From Roseiconus lacunae (GTDB lineage: Bacteria; Planctomycetota; Planctomycetia; Pirellulales; Pirellulaceae): a stretch of 64,000 nt of DNA. The DNA is taken from the NCBI RefSeq assembly GCF_008312935.1, contig NZ_VSZO01000001.1, forward strand, positions 1,426,001-1,490,000. Reading direction: 5' to 3'. Below are positions 8,785-17,546 of the stretch, piece after piece. The position numbers and the translations under genes were made by a program. The notes under the pieces were generated by a model. The model searched no databases. It saw only the letters and a list, made by a program, of their open reading frames with translations, and had not been told where the DNA came from. Position 1 is the first letter of the stretch. Each line of letters starts with the position of its first letter.

Positions 8785-10035
8785 TTAGGCGGCACGGGTG
8801 TGATTGAGGGTTGATGCTCCGGCGCAGCGATACATCGCTTCTCGCACCGCACGTTCCCGGGGGTCATCAAAGATTCGGAAGCTCATCGTGTTGGTCAAAT
8901 AGGCAAACGCTAGCTCAGTCGATGGATCCGCCATCGCGAAACAACCACCGGCGCCGGGGCAACCGAACGCAGCTTCGTCGCTGCCAAATTGAAACCCATC
9001 ACTTGGTTTTGAAAATCCGAAACCGTAGCCGACGTTAAGTTTCAACACGACGTCCCGGCTGCCTCGTTCTGGCATCGTCGCCGGCCGGCAAAGTTCGCCA
9101 AAGGTCTTGCCGTCCAAACCTAATTCTTGTCCGCCACGTGCCAGTACGTCGTAGATCCGTGCGACCGCCCGTGCTTGTCCGAATCCGCCAGCCGAAGGAA
9201 TTTCGACACGGCGGAATTTTGGATCGGCCAGGGTCGCCGGATCGCCCAGACGCATGAATTTGACTGAGCGTGCGGTTAACGAACGTGGCCAGATACCTGC
9301 GGCAATCATCCCAGGAGGCAACTCGTTCAAATGAGCGAGCGCTTTGATTTTGTGATACCCGTGAGTGCGGCTGATCTGATGATCGGGTACCGATTCGGGC
9401 AGTCCGATGTAGAAATCGGCATCGAGTGGTCGAGCGATCTCGGCATCGAAAAACTGGCCCAGTGTGCGGCCTTGGGGATCCGTCCGCCGAATCAACTCGT
9501 TTTGGTACCATCCCAGGGTGAAGGTGTGGTAGCCGTGATATTGACCGGGTTTCCAGAGTGGTTCTTGCTGCGCCAGCCAACGTCCCATGCGATCATGATC
9601 GGCCAAATCTTGCGGGGTTACCGGTCGATCGATCGTGATCACACCTGCTTGATGTGACATGAGTTGGCGGACGGTGATCGACGATTTACCAGCCGTTCCG
9701 AATTCCGGCCAATAGTCGGCGACTGGGGCATCAAGTTCAAAGTACCCCTTGCCATGCGCCACCGCCATCGCCGCAGCCGCCATCCCTTTGGTGACCGAAA
9801 AGACAAGCGATAGCGTTTCTCGTTCCCATTCTGCTTCGCTTCGATGGCACCGCGTCCCTGCCCAGATGTCGACCACTTTCTGTCCGCGGTGATAAATCGT
9901 GCATGCAGCACCACGTTCGCGGCGACGGCGAAAGTTGTCGGCAAACGCTTCGGCGACCGGTTCATATCCCGCTTCAACGGTCCCATTGATCGCCAAGTAT
10001 TTGATTGCCGGGCTTTCTCTCGGGATCGTACGCAT
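8785..10035 (-). CDS. Serine hydrolase, class C beta-lactamase/EstB-type esterase
   Basis: A 416-residue protein of the beta-lactamase-related (PF00144) family. The catalytic SxxK is SVTK in LVFSVTKGMAAAAM (about residue 90-93), and a YHTFTLGWYQNEL segment supplies the YxN-equivalent Tyr. QLMSHQAGV, the common motif after the nucleophile domain, is also present, and the C-terminal FGCPGAGGCFAMADP replaces the KTG box. There is no signal peptide, so it is probably a cytoplasmic esterase or D-amino-peptidase-like enzyme. It starts with ATG at 10035. It stands alone, convergent with the MMPL transporter. Confidence 0.88.
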   Translation of the reverse strand: MRTIPRESPAIKYLAINGTVEAGYEPVAEAFADNFRRRRERGAACTIYHRGQKVVDIWAGTRCHRSEAEWERETLSLVFSVTKGMAAAAMAVAHGKGYFELDAPVADYWPEFGTAGKSSITVRQLMSHQAGVITIDRPVTPQDLADHDRMGRWLAQQEPLWKPGQYHGYHTFTLGWYQNELIRRTDPQGRTLGQFFDAEIARPLDADFYIGLPESVPDHQISRTHGYHKIKALAHLNELPPGMIAAGIWPRSLTARSVKFMRLGDPATLADPKFRRVEIPSAGGFGQARAVARIYDVLARGGQELGLDGKTFGELCRPATMPERGSRDVVLKLNVGYGFGFSKPSDGFQFGSDEAAFGCPGAGGCFAMADPSTELAFAYLTNTMSFRIFDDPRERAVREAMYRCAGASTLNHTRAA

Positions 10036-10244
10036 GACTCATCTCGCTCCCGGCGATTAGCCGGCAAACCGCAATCAGCGGAAAAACAGTGGCAAAATCA
10101 ACAAAGGCTCTGGCGAATCGCCAATCTGACCTTGAACCTTCAATCGTAAGAGAACTATATCCCGAATGGCAATCGTAATCCCGGCATCGAATTTGCGGTT
10201 TGCTCAAAACGGTCTGCTCTTTTCTCACTCTGGTCGACTGTGTG

Positions 10245-11138
10245 ATGTTCGTATTGAAACTTCCCTCATGGCTAATGGCCGCGTCTCTCGTCACCGCCGG
10301 CTGCTTGCCTCCGGCGGTCGCCGATCAACCTGTTCCCGAGCCCGAGAATCCTAAGCCAGGAGCCGAAACTTCGGCCCAATCGGTCGGCTTTCGGATGCGA
10401 AGCAACGTGCTTCCTTCCCATCCGATCGACCCCGCACTGGAAATCGCTCAGAAAAGTCTGGCGCACGTGAAGAACAACATCGATGACTACACCGCATTGT
10501 TTGCCAAGCGATGCCGGGTCGGAGGCGAGTTGCCCCCACTTCAATTTGCGCACCTGAAAATGCGGAACCGAAAGCTCGAAAACGGTTCCATCGTCGCCCC
10601 GATGAGCGTCTACCTGGACTACTTAAAACCGAGTTCGCTTAAAGGCCGAGAAGTGATTTGGGTTGAGAACGCGTATGACGGAAAACTGGTCGTCCATCAA
10701 GGCGGCTTGGCCGGACTGATTACACTGCACCTTGATCCCGAAGGTAGTCTGGCGATGCGAGGTCAGAGGTACTCGATTCAATCGATCGGCATTGAAAAGT
10801 TACTCGAACAAGTGATCGAGGTCGCCAGCCATGATCGTAACTATGGTGAGTGCTTGGTCGAAATTGACGACGACGCCCGACTGGGACAGCATCGTTGTAC
10901 CCGAGTGACGATCACTCATCCGGAAAAACGGGATCACTTCCGCTTTCATCGCGCGGTCGTGCTCTTTGACAACGACTTGCAACTCCCGATTCGATACTGT
11001 GCCTGGACTTGGCCGACCTCGCCAGGTGGAAAACCAGTCTTGGACGAAGAATACAATTACTTGAAGATGCAAGTGAACACGGGGCTTTCGCAAAGCGACT
11101 TTGATCCGGCCAATCCAGACTATCGCTATGTCGATTAG
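10245..11138 (+). CDS. Secreted DUF1571 family protein
   Basis: A 297-residue protein beginning MFVLKLPSWLMAASLV with a signal peptide (cleavage near AVADQ), then a Pro/Glu-rich stretch and a DUF1571 domain from about residue 65. The domain shows the family pattern of an alpha-helical start with DYTALFAKRCRVGGEL, a beta-rich middle with PMSVYLDYLKPSSLKGREVIWV, and a C-terminal EEYNYLKMQVNTGLSQSDFD. DUF1571 proteins are periplasmic or outer-membrane-associated and of unknown function, with a LolA-like lipoprotein-carrier flavour by fold prediction. A TTG 15 codons upstream (10200) is in frame, but the ATG places the signal peptide correctly. A family B repeat follows the stop at once. Confidence 0.82.
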   Translation: MFVLKLPSWLMAASLVTAGCLPPAVADQPVPEPENPKPGAETSAQSVGFRMRSNVLPSHPIDPALEIAQKSLAHVKNNIDDYTALFAKRCRVGGELPPLQFAHLKMRNRKLENGSIVAPMSVYLDYLKPSSLKGREVIWVENAYDGKLVVHQGGLAGLITLHLDPEGSLAMRGQRYSIQSIGIEKLLEQVIEVASHDRNYGECLVEIDDDARLGQHRCTRVTITHPEKRDHFRFHRAVVLFDNDLQLPIRYCAWTWPTSPGGKPVLDEEYNYLKMQVNTGLSQSDFDPANPDYRYVD

Positions 11139-11144
11139 TGCTTA

Positions 11145-11254
11145 GTTCCATTCGAAAGTATGGGGCAAGTCATCAGCCGACGGGAATTAGCCCCGGTTAT
11201 TGGACCGAAGCCGTGGCCAACGCCATGCGGCAAATCCTATAATCGAGTTGGAAC
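11145..11254. repeat. Dispersed hairpin repeat family B, copy 2
   Basis: A 110-bp element running from GTTCCA (11145) to GGAAC (11254), parallel to copy 1 and carrying the same TCAGCCGACGGG and CCGTGGCCAACGCCATGCGG blocks. It starts 7 bp after the DUF1571 stop codon and ends 165 bp before the 3' end of the convergent dehydrogenase gene. Confidence 0.75.
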
Positions 11255-11418
11255 GAAGCATTAACGCAGTTTTTCAATTTGACATCAGGATCAGCCGATT
11301 TCTTAGTCGTCGCGAAGCACTCAAGTCGCCTTTCGCGGACGCCATTGTCATGGCGTCAGAGGCGAGTTTAGCTAAACCAATAAGCTCTCAGCGAAATCCT
11401 TTCACGGCGGCGTTCTGA

Positions 11419-14400
11419 TCAATACGCCGTTAGCATCAGGTAGGCGAACAGATCCTGGATTTGTTCGTCGGTCAGTTCCTGCAGCAAATTCTCGGGCATC
11501 AGCGAGGTCTTCATCGGGGCAAACCGTTCGAGCTCACGACGCACCAAGACGACTTGTCGGTCGTCGGCGGTTCGCAACGTGACCGTTTTCGGATCTTGTG
11601 AGTGGACCATGCCAGTCAACACGCGCCCGTCGTCGGTCAGTGCCTGATAACTCTGGTAACCTTCGCGAATTTCTAAACTCGGTTCGATGATCGAGTTCAA
11701 CCAAAACTTGATGTTGCCGCGTTCATAACCGTCAAGCGGCGGACCAATCACGTTGCCTTGGCCGAACAGTCGGTGGCACGTCCCACATTTCTCCGCGAAT
11801 ACTTTTTCACCACGAGACACTTCGCCAGTGCGTTCGGAAATCAGTCTGTTCAGACGCTGAATCTCGGCAAGTTTGTCTTGCGATGAAACCGTCACCGGTT
11901 TCCCAAACGCTTCCTCCACTGCCGTGGCTAGATCGTCATCGGCGTAGGTGCGCAATTGCTGAATCACATCCTCGGGAACTTCACGACGTTTCAACCGCCA
12001 ACTCGTCACTTCGTTGACCAATCGTTCCGCCCATTTGCGTCGACTGGCCAGCGTTCGACATGCCGCATCCCGAAGTCCATGCTCGGCGGACAAACGACTG
12101 TAGAACGATCCCAGCAGTCCGGCGGCGATGCGATCATCGTCAAAGTTGCCGAGCGATAGGATCGCGACGCGTTGCAGCGACGGGTCCGCGGCGGTGCGAC
12201 CGGTCGCCAGTTTTAACAGTGGGTCGATTGCCAGGGATTCCTTCAAACTGCCCAAAACGCGCGCCAGTTCGATCCGCAATCCAAGTTCAGTGTTGGAATT
12301 TTGTAGTTGCTCGATCGCCGGTTTGACCGCTTCGTTGGGAGCTCGGCGCAAGGCTAAGATCACACCAGAGCTTCCTCGACGGGTTTGTTCTTCGGCAACG
12401 ATCTGGTCCAACAGCGGCGGTAGTTTGGGTAACGATCTGCCCTCGAAAGCTCGTGTTAATCCGCTGACCAAACCGGCTTTGGCGTCATCGTCGGGGGCGA
12501 TTTGCACGAACCGCTCACAATCCGCCAATGCGGTGGGGGTCCCTGCCGACGCATACCGTTGCATTAAATTTGGCAGGATCGTTTTCGACAGTATCGGTCG
12601 ATTCCAAATTTTCTGGTCCGATTCCAACCAGCGCTGAATCACCTCCGGGTGGTTGGCGTGAGCTTCGATCGCCCACCACAACTGCAACGGTAAATGTCGA
12701 TCGTCGGCGATCGAGCGTTGTTGGCTTAACGCATCGACGATCGCGACGCCGGTGGCCGCATCAACTCGTTTCGCCGTGGACGCGAGTTGACTCTGCACCC
12801 GTCGATCCTGTTCAGTCTTGGCAAGTCGCACCATCGCCGGATGTCCTTCGTGACGATCACCAAGTAGTCGGACACTCCAGTACCGAACCCATGGATTCTC
12901 GTGCTCCATCCATGCGGCCGCTTTTTCGGTCTCCAACGAATCAGATAGGTGAATGGCCCACAACGCCTCCAGCGATCCCGTTTCGTCGACGAGTGAGTGC
13001 AACCTCGGCAGCATCGACGCGTCGGCACGCCAACCCAGTTCCAACATCGCACGGCGCCGCACCCATTTGTTGGGATGATTGAATCGATCGACCAACTCAA
13101 CGCCGGAAAGTTTTGTTAGGTCGCCTTCGCGATACGTTGGCTGAGCGCCATCGGGACGAAGGCGGTAGATCCGCCCGCTTTCCTTGTGCCAGTCATCGAC
13201 CGGATTAACATGACTGAGCCGCGTGTCATACCAATCGGCAAGATAGATTGCTCCGTCGGGACCCACACCGCTGTAGACGGGGCGAAACCAACGGTCATCG
13301 GAGTCAATCAGGTTTTCCAAATCGGCCGTGCGATAGGTCGAACCGTCGGGAATCAACTGACTGTGCCAAACCAAATTGTGCAGTGAATTCGGCGCGATGA
13401 TCGTGCGATCGAAAGACGTCGGAAACAAGCCACCTTCATAAATCGCGAACGCCTGCGCAAAACGTCGCCGGTCGCCTTCCATCGGCATACCGGTGAAATA
13501 ACCGAAGGCATATGGGTTTGTTAGCGGGCCATGTTTGCCCCAGTTCTTGTCGGCGTAACTGCCTTGCGGGTAATGGTAGCCGCGTTTGCTGCCACCGTTG
13601 GTTCCCGAAAACACTTCGCCGTGGGAATCGATTTCGAGGCTGAAGGTGTTGCCGCCACCTTCGGCAAAGATTTCAAACTCGAATGTCTTTGGGTTGTAAC
13701 GCCAAACACATTGGCCTTGAAAGTTCACCCCCTTGGTGACCTTGGAACTGACCACGCCGGCGGTCGTACTGCCGTTGGCACCATACAGCCAACCGTCCGG
13801 ACCCCAGATCAAACTATTGGCGACCGAATGAGTGTCTTGTAGTCCGAATCCCGATAAATGAACCTCGGGATCGCCGTCGGGGACGTCGTCATGGTCCGCG
13901 TCGGGGTAGCGCAACAAGTACGGCGGGTTCAAAACCCAAATGCCTTTGGGGCCGACCTGCACCGACGTTGCAATGTTCAGTCCGGTGATGACGTCTTTGT
14001 GTTGATCGTAGATGCCATCGCCGTCACTGTCTTCAAACACGGTGATACGATCTTCCCCCGGCGTCCCCTTCGGCGGCGGCATCGGCACTTTGTCGAATAC
14101 CGCTCGCAGGTATTGATCGAAACGTACCACCTTCAATCCAGCGGGATATTGATATTGGCGGTACTGAACGACCCACATCCGCCCCCGGGAGTCCCAGCTC
14201 AGAAACAACGGCTGAGCCACCTCGGGTTCACTGGCGACCAAGTCTGCGCTGATCCCCGGTCGCAATTTTAAGCGTTCGATCATCTGGCCCGGTGGCGTCG
14301 GCTGTGATTCGTCTTTCTGGGCCCCCAGCGGTTTGAATTTCCGAAAGATCTCCGCCACTTTTTCATTGCCTGCTGGTTCACTGCCTGCTGGTTCACTGCC

Positions 14401-14592
14401 TGCTGGTTCACTGCCTGCTGGTTCACTGCCTGCTGGTTCACTGCCTGCTGGTTCACTGCCTGCTGGTGGAGTCGCATCCGTTTGAGCAATCGCGGACGTT
14501 GTCAGAACAAAGCTACCGGCCAGGCAAACGGCGACCGCGGTGGAGCGCCAACAGATGTGTCGGCAGGGACGACGAAAAGTTTCAATCAACAT
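11419..14592 (-). CDS. PVC-type membrane-bound dehydrogenase with C-terminal cytochrome c domain
   Basis: A 1057-residue secreted protein. There is a signal peptide (about 16-37), a GSEPA pentapeptide repeat run (about 44-75), and a seven-bladed-propeller glucose/sorbosone-dehydrogenase-like N-terminal half with Ca-type loops DSDGDGIYD and DADHDDVPDGD. HEAT-like helical repeats (about 480-860) follow, then a C-terminal cytochrome c domain with CGTCH (about 936-940) and the planctomycete Haem-bd tail (KFWLNSIIEPSLEIREGY). The family is abundant in Planctomycetes and is thought to oxidise sugars or other organics in the periplasm, passing electrons to the covalently bound haem. The substrate is unknown. 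Single gene; the DNA of the pentapeptide run is a 15-bp tandem repeat. Confidence 0.9.
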   Translation of the reverse strand: MLIETFRRPCRHICWRSTAVAVCLAGSFVLTTSAIAQTDATPPAGSEPAGSEPAGSEPAGSEPAGSEPAGSEPAGNEKVAEIFRKFKPLGAQKDESQPTPPGQMIERLKLRPGISADLVASEPEVAQPLFLSWDSRGRMWVVQYRQYQYPAGLKVVRFDQYLRAVFDKVPMPPPKGTPGEDRITVFEDSDGDGIYDQHKDVITGLNIATSVQVGPKGIWVLNPPYLLRYPDADHDDVPDGDPEVHLSGFGLQDTHSVANSLIWGPDGWLYGANGSTTAGVVSSKVTKGVNFQGQCVWRYNPKTFEFEIFAEGGGNTFSLEIDSHGEVFSGTNGGSKRGYHYPQGSYADKNWGKHGPLTNPYAFGYFTGMPMEGDRRRFAQAFAIYEGGLFPTSFDRTIIAPNSLHNLVWHSQLIPDGSTYRTADLENLIDSDDRWFRPVYSGVGPDGAIYLADWYDTRLSHVNPVDDWHKESGRIYRLRPDGAQPTYREGDLTKLSGVELVDRFNHPNKWVRRRAMLELGWRADASMLPRLHSLVDETGSLEALWAIHLSDSLETEKAAAWMEHENPWVRYWSVRLLGDRHEGHPAMVRLAKTEQDRRVQSQLASTAKRVDAATGVAIVDALSQQRSIADDRHLPLQLWWAIEAHANHPEVIQRWLESDQKIWNRPILSKTILPNLMQRYASAGTPTALADCERFVQIAPDDDAKAGLVSGLTRAFEGRSLPKLPPLLDQIVAEEQTRRGSSGVILALRRAPNEAVKPAIEQLQNSNTELGLRIELARVLGSLKESLAIDPLLKLATGRTAADPSLQRVAILSLGNFDDDRIAAGLLGSFYSRLSAEHGLRDAACRTLASRRKWAERLVNEVTSWRLKRREVPEDVIQQLRTYADDDLATAVEEAFGKPVTVSSQDKLAEIQRLNRLISERTGEVSRGEKVFAEKCGTCHRLFGQGNVIGPPLDGYERGNIKFWLNSIIEPSLEIREGYQSYQALTDDGRVLTGMVHSQDPKTVTLRTADDRQVVLVRRELERFAPMKTSLMPENLLQELTDEQIQDLFAYLMLTAY
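14367..14467. repeat. 15-bp coding tandem repeat (GSEPA)
   Basis: Six full copies plus an 11-bp partial copy of the unit TGCCTGCTGGTTCAC lie within the dehydrogenase gene. The unit length is a multiple of three and encodes Gly-Ser-Glu-Pro-Ala on the minus strand. The copies are identical by eye, pointing to recent expansion; copy number is likely to vary between strains. Confidence 0.95.
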
Positions 14593-14782
14593 GACATATC
14601 AGGCGAGCGATGGAGGCGGGGATCGGCAATGCGGCTGGGGTCACAGTTCCAACGGTGACCGAGACCAGAGTCTGCTCGATCATGTGATGCCTGTATGATA
14701 AGTCGTTCGGCCGCGTGATGTGCTGTCGGCCGGCGACGTCGATGAAACAATCGCCAGTGGATTGAAGATGCGGCTACTTCTT

Positions 14783-14865
14783 GTGAGCCGACGGCGCTAG
14801 CCGCGGGACCCGTTGCTGGCGAGTGCTTTCGTGACGCAGGCCCGACGCTAGCGCGTTCGACTCAC
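14783..14865. repeat. Imperfect palindromic repeat family C, copy 1
   Basis: The left arm starts GTGAGCCGACGGCGCTAGC (14783-) and the right arm ends GCTAGCGCGTTCGACTCAC (-14865). The arms are about 25 bp and pair at roughly three quarters of positions around a ~33-bp centre. A second copy lies at 28278-28358. Here it sits in the 521-bp gene-free stretch 14593-15113 upstream of the dehydrogenase gene. Confidence 0.7.
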
Positions 14866-14912
14866 AATTTAAGATCGGTTGTCACTTCAATGTGAAACGG
14901 CCTCGAGTGCCT

Positions 14913-15107
14913 CGTTCCAACTCGATTTTAGAATTAGCCGCATGGCGTTAGCCACGGTTTCGTTGCAATAACCGGGGCAAACGCCCGTCGGCTGATGAGT
15001 CGACCCCGATTATTTCGTCTAGACGTAGCACTCGTGCTTCATCCACATTTGAAACCGGGGCAAACGCCCGTCGGCTGATGAGTCGACCTTGTATTCTAAA
15101 ATGGAAC
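14913..15107. repeat. Dispersed hairpin repeat family B, copy 3 (with internal duplication)
   Basis: An inverted copy relative to 5175 and 11145, from CGTTCC (14913) to GGAAC (15107). The outer arms TTTTAGAAT and ATTCTAAAA are perfectly complementary. The element is lengthened because a 35-bp block (14971-15005, starting ACCGGGGCAAACGCCC) is repeated exactly at 15054-15088. It ends 7 bp before the 3' end of the exonuclease gene. Confidence 0.75.
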
Positions 15108-15113
15108 TCATCG

Positions 15114-15938
15114 CTAAGTTTCGGCGACTTCATTTTCCCATGGATCGACCCAATCCTGCCAGTGCTCTAGATAGGTCTCATAGGCTTTGCAATCACACGC
15201 CCCTTTCTCGATCCACTGCTTCGTCGAAGCAACCAGTTCAACTTCGCGTTCGAGCGTTAACTTTCCATGCAAGACCATCGCGCGAAGAAAGACAAAGTAC
15301 GTGTCGAGTACGTCGCAGCGACAATAGTCACTGATGCCGACCAGGTCACCGTCGTCGTATTGCTGCTGAACCTGATCCCCGGTTACCGACATCTTGCCAG
15401 GTTTCGCCAGCATTTTGGTCGCCAAGTTCAATCCGCCGTTGAAGCGAACGGCGCTAAAATTGGTGAGCAAGTCTTGCAGGTCCAAATGCGAATCGACGCT
15501 GTATCGATTCCTTGGCGACCGATAGCCTTCGTTGGAAAACCAAGCCGGGATCGAAATGCCATAGCGAAACGCGGCCAGTTCCATGAGTGGTAGATCGAAC
15601 GATCGCCCATTGAACGTCACCCACTGCGGCCGCTTATAAACTTCCCAGCCCTTCCAAAAATGTGCCGTGATCACGTGGCTGCGAAAGTTCGGCTCGTCCA
15701 GCGAGACGATGTCCAGCAGTCTGAAATCTCGGTCGACTTTTGCGATCACCACCGCGATCGGGACTTGAAAGGTATGTGGAATGAACGTCGAGCCTTTTTG
15801 TTCGAACAGTTCTTCCTGGTATCGCGCGATCGCATCGCTGGCCGACAGCATCTCGCCGGGGTAGCGAACTTTTGAGATTAAGTTGCCGTCGGCGATACTT
15901 TCGCAATCGAAAACTAAATGGGAAACTTCTTCAGGCAT
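15114..15938 (-). CDS. PolB-type 3'-5' exonuclease
   Basis: A 274-residue protein of the predicted 3'-5' exonuclease family related to the proofreading domain of B-family DNA polymerases (PF10108). The Exo I DxE motif is in LVFDCESIADG (residues about 8-18), Exo II in VTFNGRSFDLPLM, and Exo III-like residues in ISDYCRCDVLDTYFVF. VDSHLDLQDLL is a further family hallmark. The length is normal for the stand-alone family. It is expected to be cytoplasmic, degrading or proofreading single-stranded DNA 3' to 5'. The ATG start gives MPEEVSHLVFD. It is divergent from pepT. Confidence 0.88.
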   Translation of the reverse strand: MPEEVSHLVFDCESIADGNLISKVRYPGEMLSASDAIARYQEELFEQKGSTFIPHTFQVPIAVVIAKVDRDFRLLDIVSLDEPNFRSHVITAHFWKGWEVYKRPQWVTFNGRSFDLPLMELAAFRYGISIPAWFSNEGYRSPRNRYSVDSHLDLQDLLTNFSAVRFNGGLNLATKMLAKPGKMSVTGDQVQQQYDDGDLVGISDYCRCDVLDTYFVFLRAMVLHGKLTLEREVELVASTKQWIEKGACDCKAYETYLEHWQDWVDPWENEVAET

Positions 15939-16266
15939 CCAAATCCACCGAAACCTTCACCGCAATCGAATCATTTCGCGAATCATTTCGCAACGTTTCT
16001 TAGCTGGTTGAGATTCGGCCCTCATCTCTCGCTCGGGAAAAACACGATTTTCCAGAGTACTTCGGCAGAAAAACAACCGGCTGTTCGCCGTTGCCATCAT
16101 ATCTTGGTCCTGCGCATAAGATACCCGGCAGACGCCTGCGAGTGCCGTTACAGCTTGGTTGACCGTCCCGACATACCCTGAAGACAGTCCGTACCCTAAA
16201 AAAAGTCTGGCCGCCGCACGGCATTGTCCGATCGATCCTACTTCACGACCCGAAATTTCCGCAACC
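15939..16266. other. Divergent intergenic region between exonuclease and pepT
   Basis: The 328-bp gap must hold the promoters of both flanking genes. I see a short direct duplication (ATCATTTCGCGA next to ATCATTTCGCAA near 15970-15990) but no convincing promoter pair, operator or RNA gene. Confidence 0.4.
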
Positions 16267-17514
16267 ATGTCCTTATTGAACCGTCAACGACTCTTGGATC
16301 GCTTTCTACGGTACGTCCAAATCGCTTCGACTGCCGACCCGACAAGCGACGGCTACCCCAGCAGCGAAGGCCAGCGTGAATTAGGCAAACTCTTGGCACA
16401 AGAGCTTTCCAAGATGTCCGCCGTCGACGTTCATCAAGACGAACATGGTCTGGTTTATGCCACGATTCCGGCAACGGCGGATGCAAAAAACTTGCCAGTC
16501 GTCGCCCTGCTTGCCCACATGGATACGTCACCGGATGCCCCCGGCGACCGCGTCCGCCCGAACGTGGTCGAGTCTTATGACGGTGGTGAGATCCAACTCG
16601 AAAGTGGCGAAGTAATCACGCCGAAAACTTGCCCCGAACTCGTCAACCTGGTCGGCAAAACACTGATTACCACTGACGGTACAACGCTGCTCGGCGGCGA
16701 CGACAAGGCTGGAGTTGCGATCATCGCCGAAGTCGCGCACACGCTGATCGAGAACCCCCATCTGCCGCACGGTGAACTGAAGTTGGTGTTTACCTGCGAC
16801 GAAGAAATCGGCCACGGGACCGACAAGATCGATCTCGACAAACTTGCCGCCGACGTCGCTTATACGCTCGATGGTGGCGGCGAAGGCATCATCGACGTGG
16901 AAACATTCTCTGCCGATGGGGCCACGGTACATTTCGTTGGCGATAGCATTCATACGTCGATCGCAAAGGGCCGAATGGTGAACGCCCTTCGTGGTGCGGC
17001 CGACTTTATCGCCGCGCTTCCACGCGATTCAGACTCTCCTGAAGCCACCGAAGGTCGACAAGGGTTTATTCATGCCAACACAATCACCGGCCAAGTCGGC
17101 GAAGTCACACTGAATCTGATCCTGAGATCGTTTGATACGGCCGACCTACCGGGCTATGCCGATCGGCTCAAGGCAATCGCCAAATCCGTCGAAAGCGATT
17201 GGCCGGGACTGAAAGTCATCGTTGACACACACAAACAGTACCGCAACCTTGGCGATGGACTGGCCAAGCTACCCGAGTCGATCGACTTGGCCGTCAAAGC
17301 GTTCGAGAACCTTGGCCGCCCTTACAAAAAAGAGATCATTCGTGGCGGGACCGACGGAAGTGTCTTGACCGAGAAAGGACTGCCGACACCGAACCTTTCC
17401 AGCGGTCAACACAATATCCATAGCATCCGCGAGTTCGCCTGCCTTGATGAAATGATCTCCGCAGGCGATCACCTTGTCGAACTATTGAAACTCTGGTCAC
17501 AGCAACGTCGCTAA
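16267..17514 (+). CDS. pepT: Peptidase T (tripeptide aminopeptidase)
   Basis: A 415-residue M20-family metallopeptidase that removes the N-terminal residue from tripeptides in the cytoplasm. Diagnostic sequence includes ALLAHMDTSPDAPG (zinc His and Asp), TTDGTTLLGGDDKAGVAII (bridging Asp), FTCDEEIGHGTDKIDL (catalytic and zinc Glu), AYTLDGGGEG, HTSIAKGRMVNAL, and the C-terminal RGGTDGSVLTEKGLPTPNL and GQHNIHS metal-ligand segments. The length matches E. coli PepT (408). An open frame extends to 16159, but the ATG at 16267 gives the family N-terminus MSLLNRQRLLDRFLRYV. ispE follows 32 bp after its stop. Confidence 0.95.
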   Translation: MSLLNRQRLLDRFLRYVQIASTADPTSDGYPSSEGQRELGKLLAQELSKMSAVDVHQDEHGLVYATIPATADAKNLPVVALLAHMDTSPDAPGDRVRPNVVESYDGGEIQLESGEVITPKTCPELVNLVGKTLITTDGTTLLGGDDKAGVAIIAEVAHTLIENPHLPHGELKLVFTCDEEIGHGTDKIDLDKLAADVAYTLDGGGEGIIDVETFSADGATVHFVGDSIHTSIAKGRMVNALRGAADFIAALPRDSDSPEATEGRQGFIHANTITGQVGEVTLNLILRSFDTADLPGYADRLKAIAKSVESDWPGLKVIVDTHKQYRNLGDGLAKLPESIDLAVKAFENLGRPYKKEIIRGGTDGSVLTEKGLPTPNLSSGQHNIHSIREFACLDEMISAGDHLVELLKLWSQQRR

Positions 17515-17546
17515 TACGTCGTGACGATTCCTCTTGATAACGCCCC

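Noticed and set aside
14991-15010. CTGATGAGTCGA in repeat family B resembles the CUGANGA core of hammerhead ribozymes, and copies vary at the N position (CTGACGAG in copy 1).
   Set aside because: The second core element GAAA and a cleavage triplet at the right distance are missing in all copies, so the similarity is probably chance.
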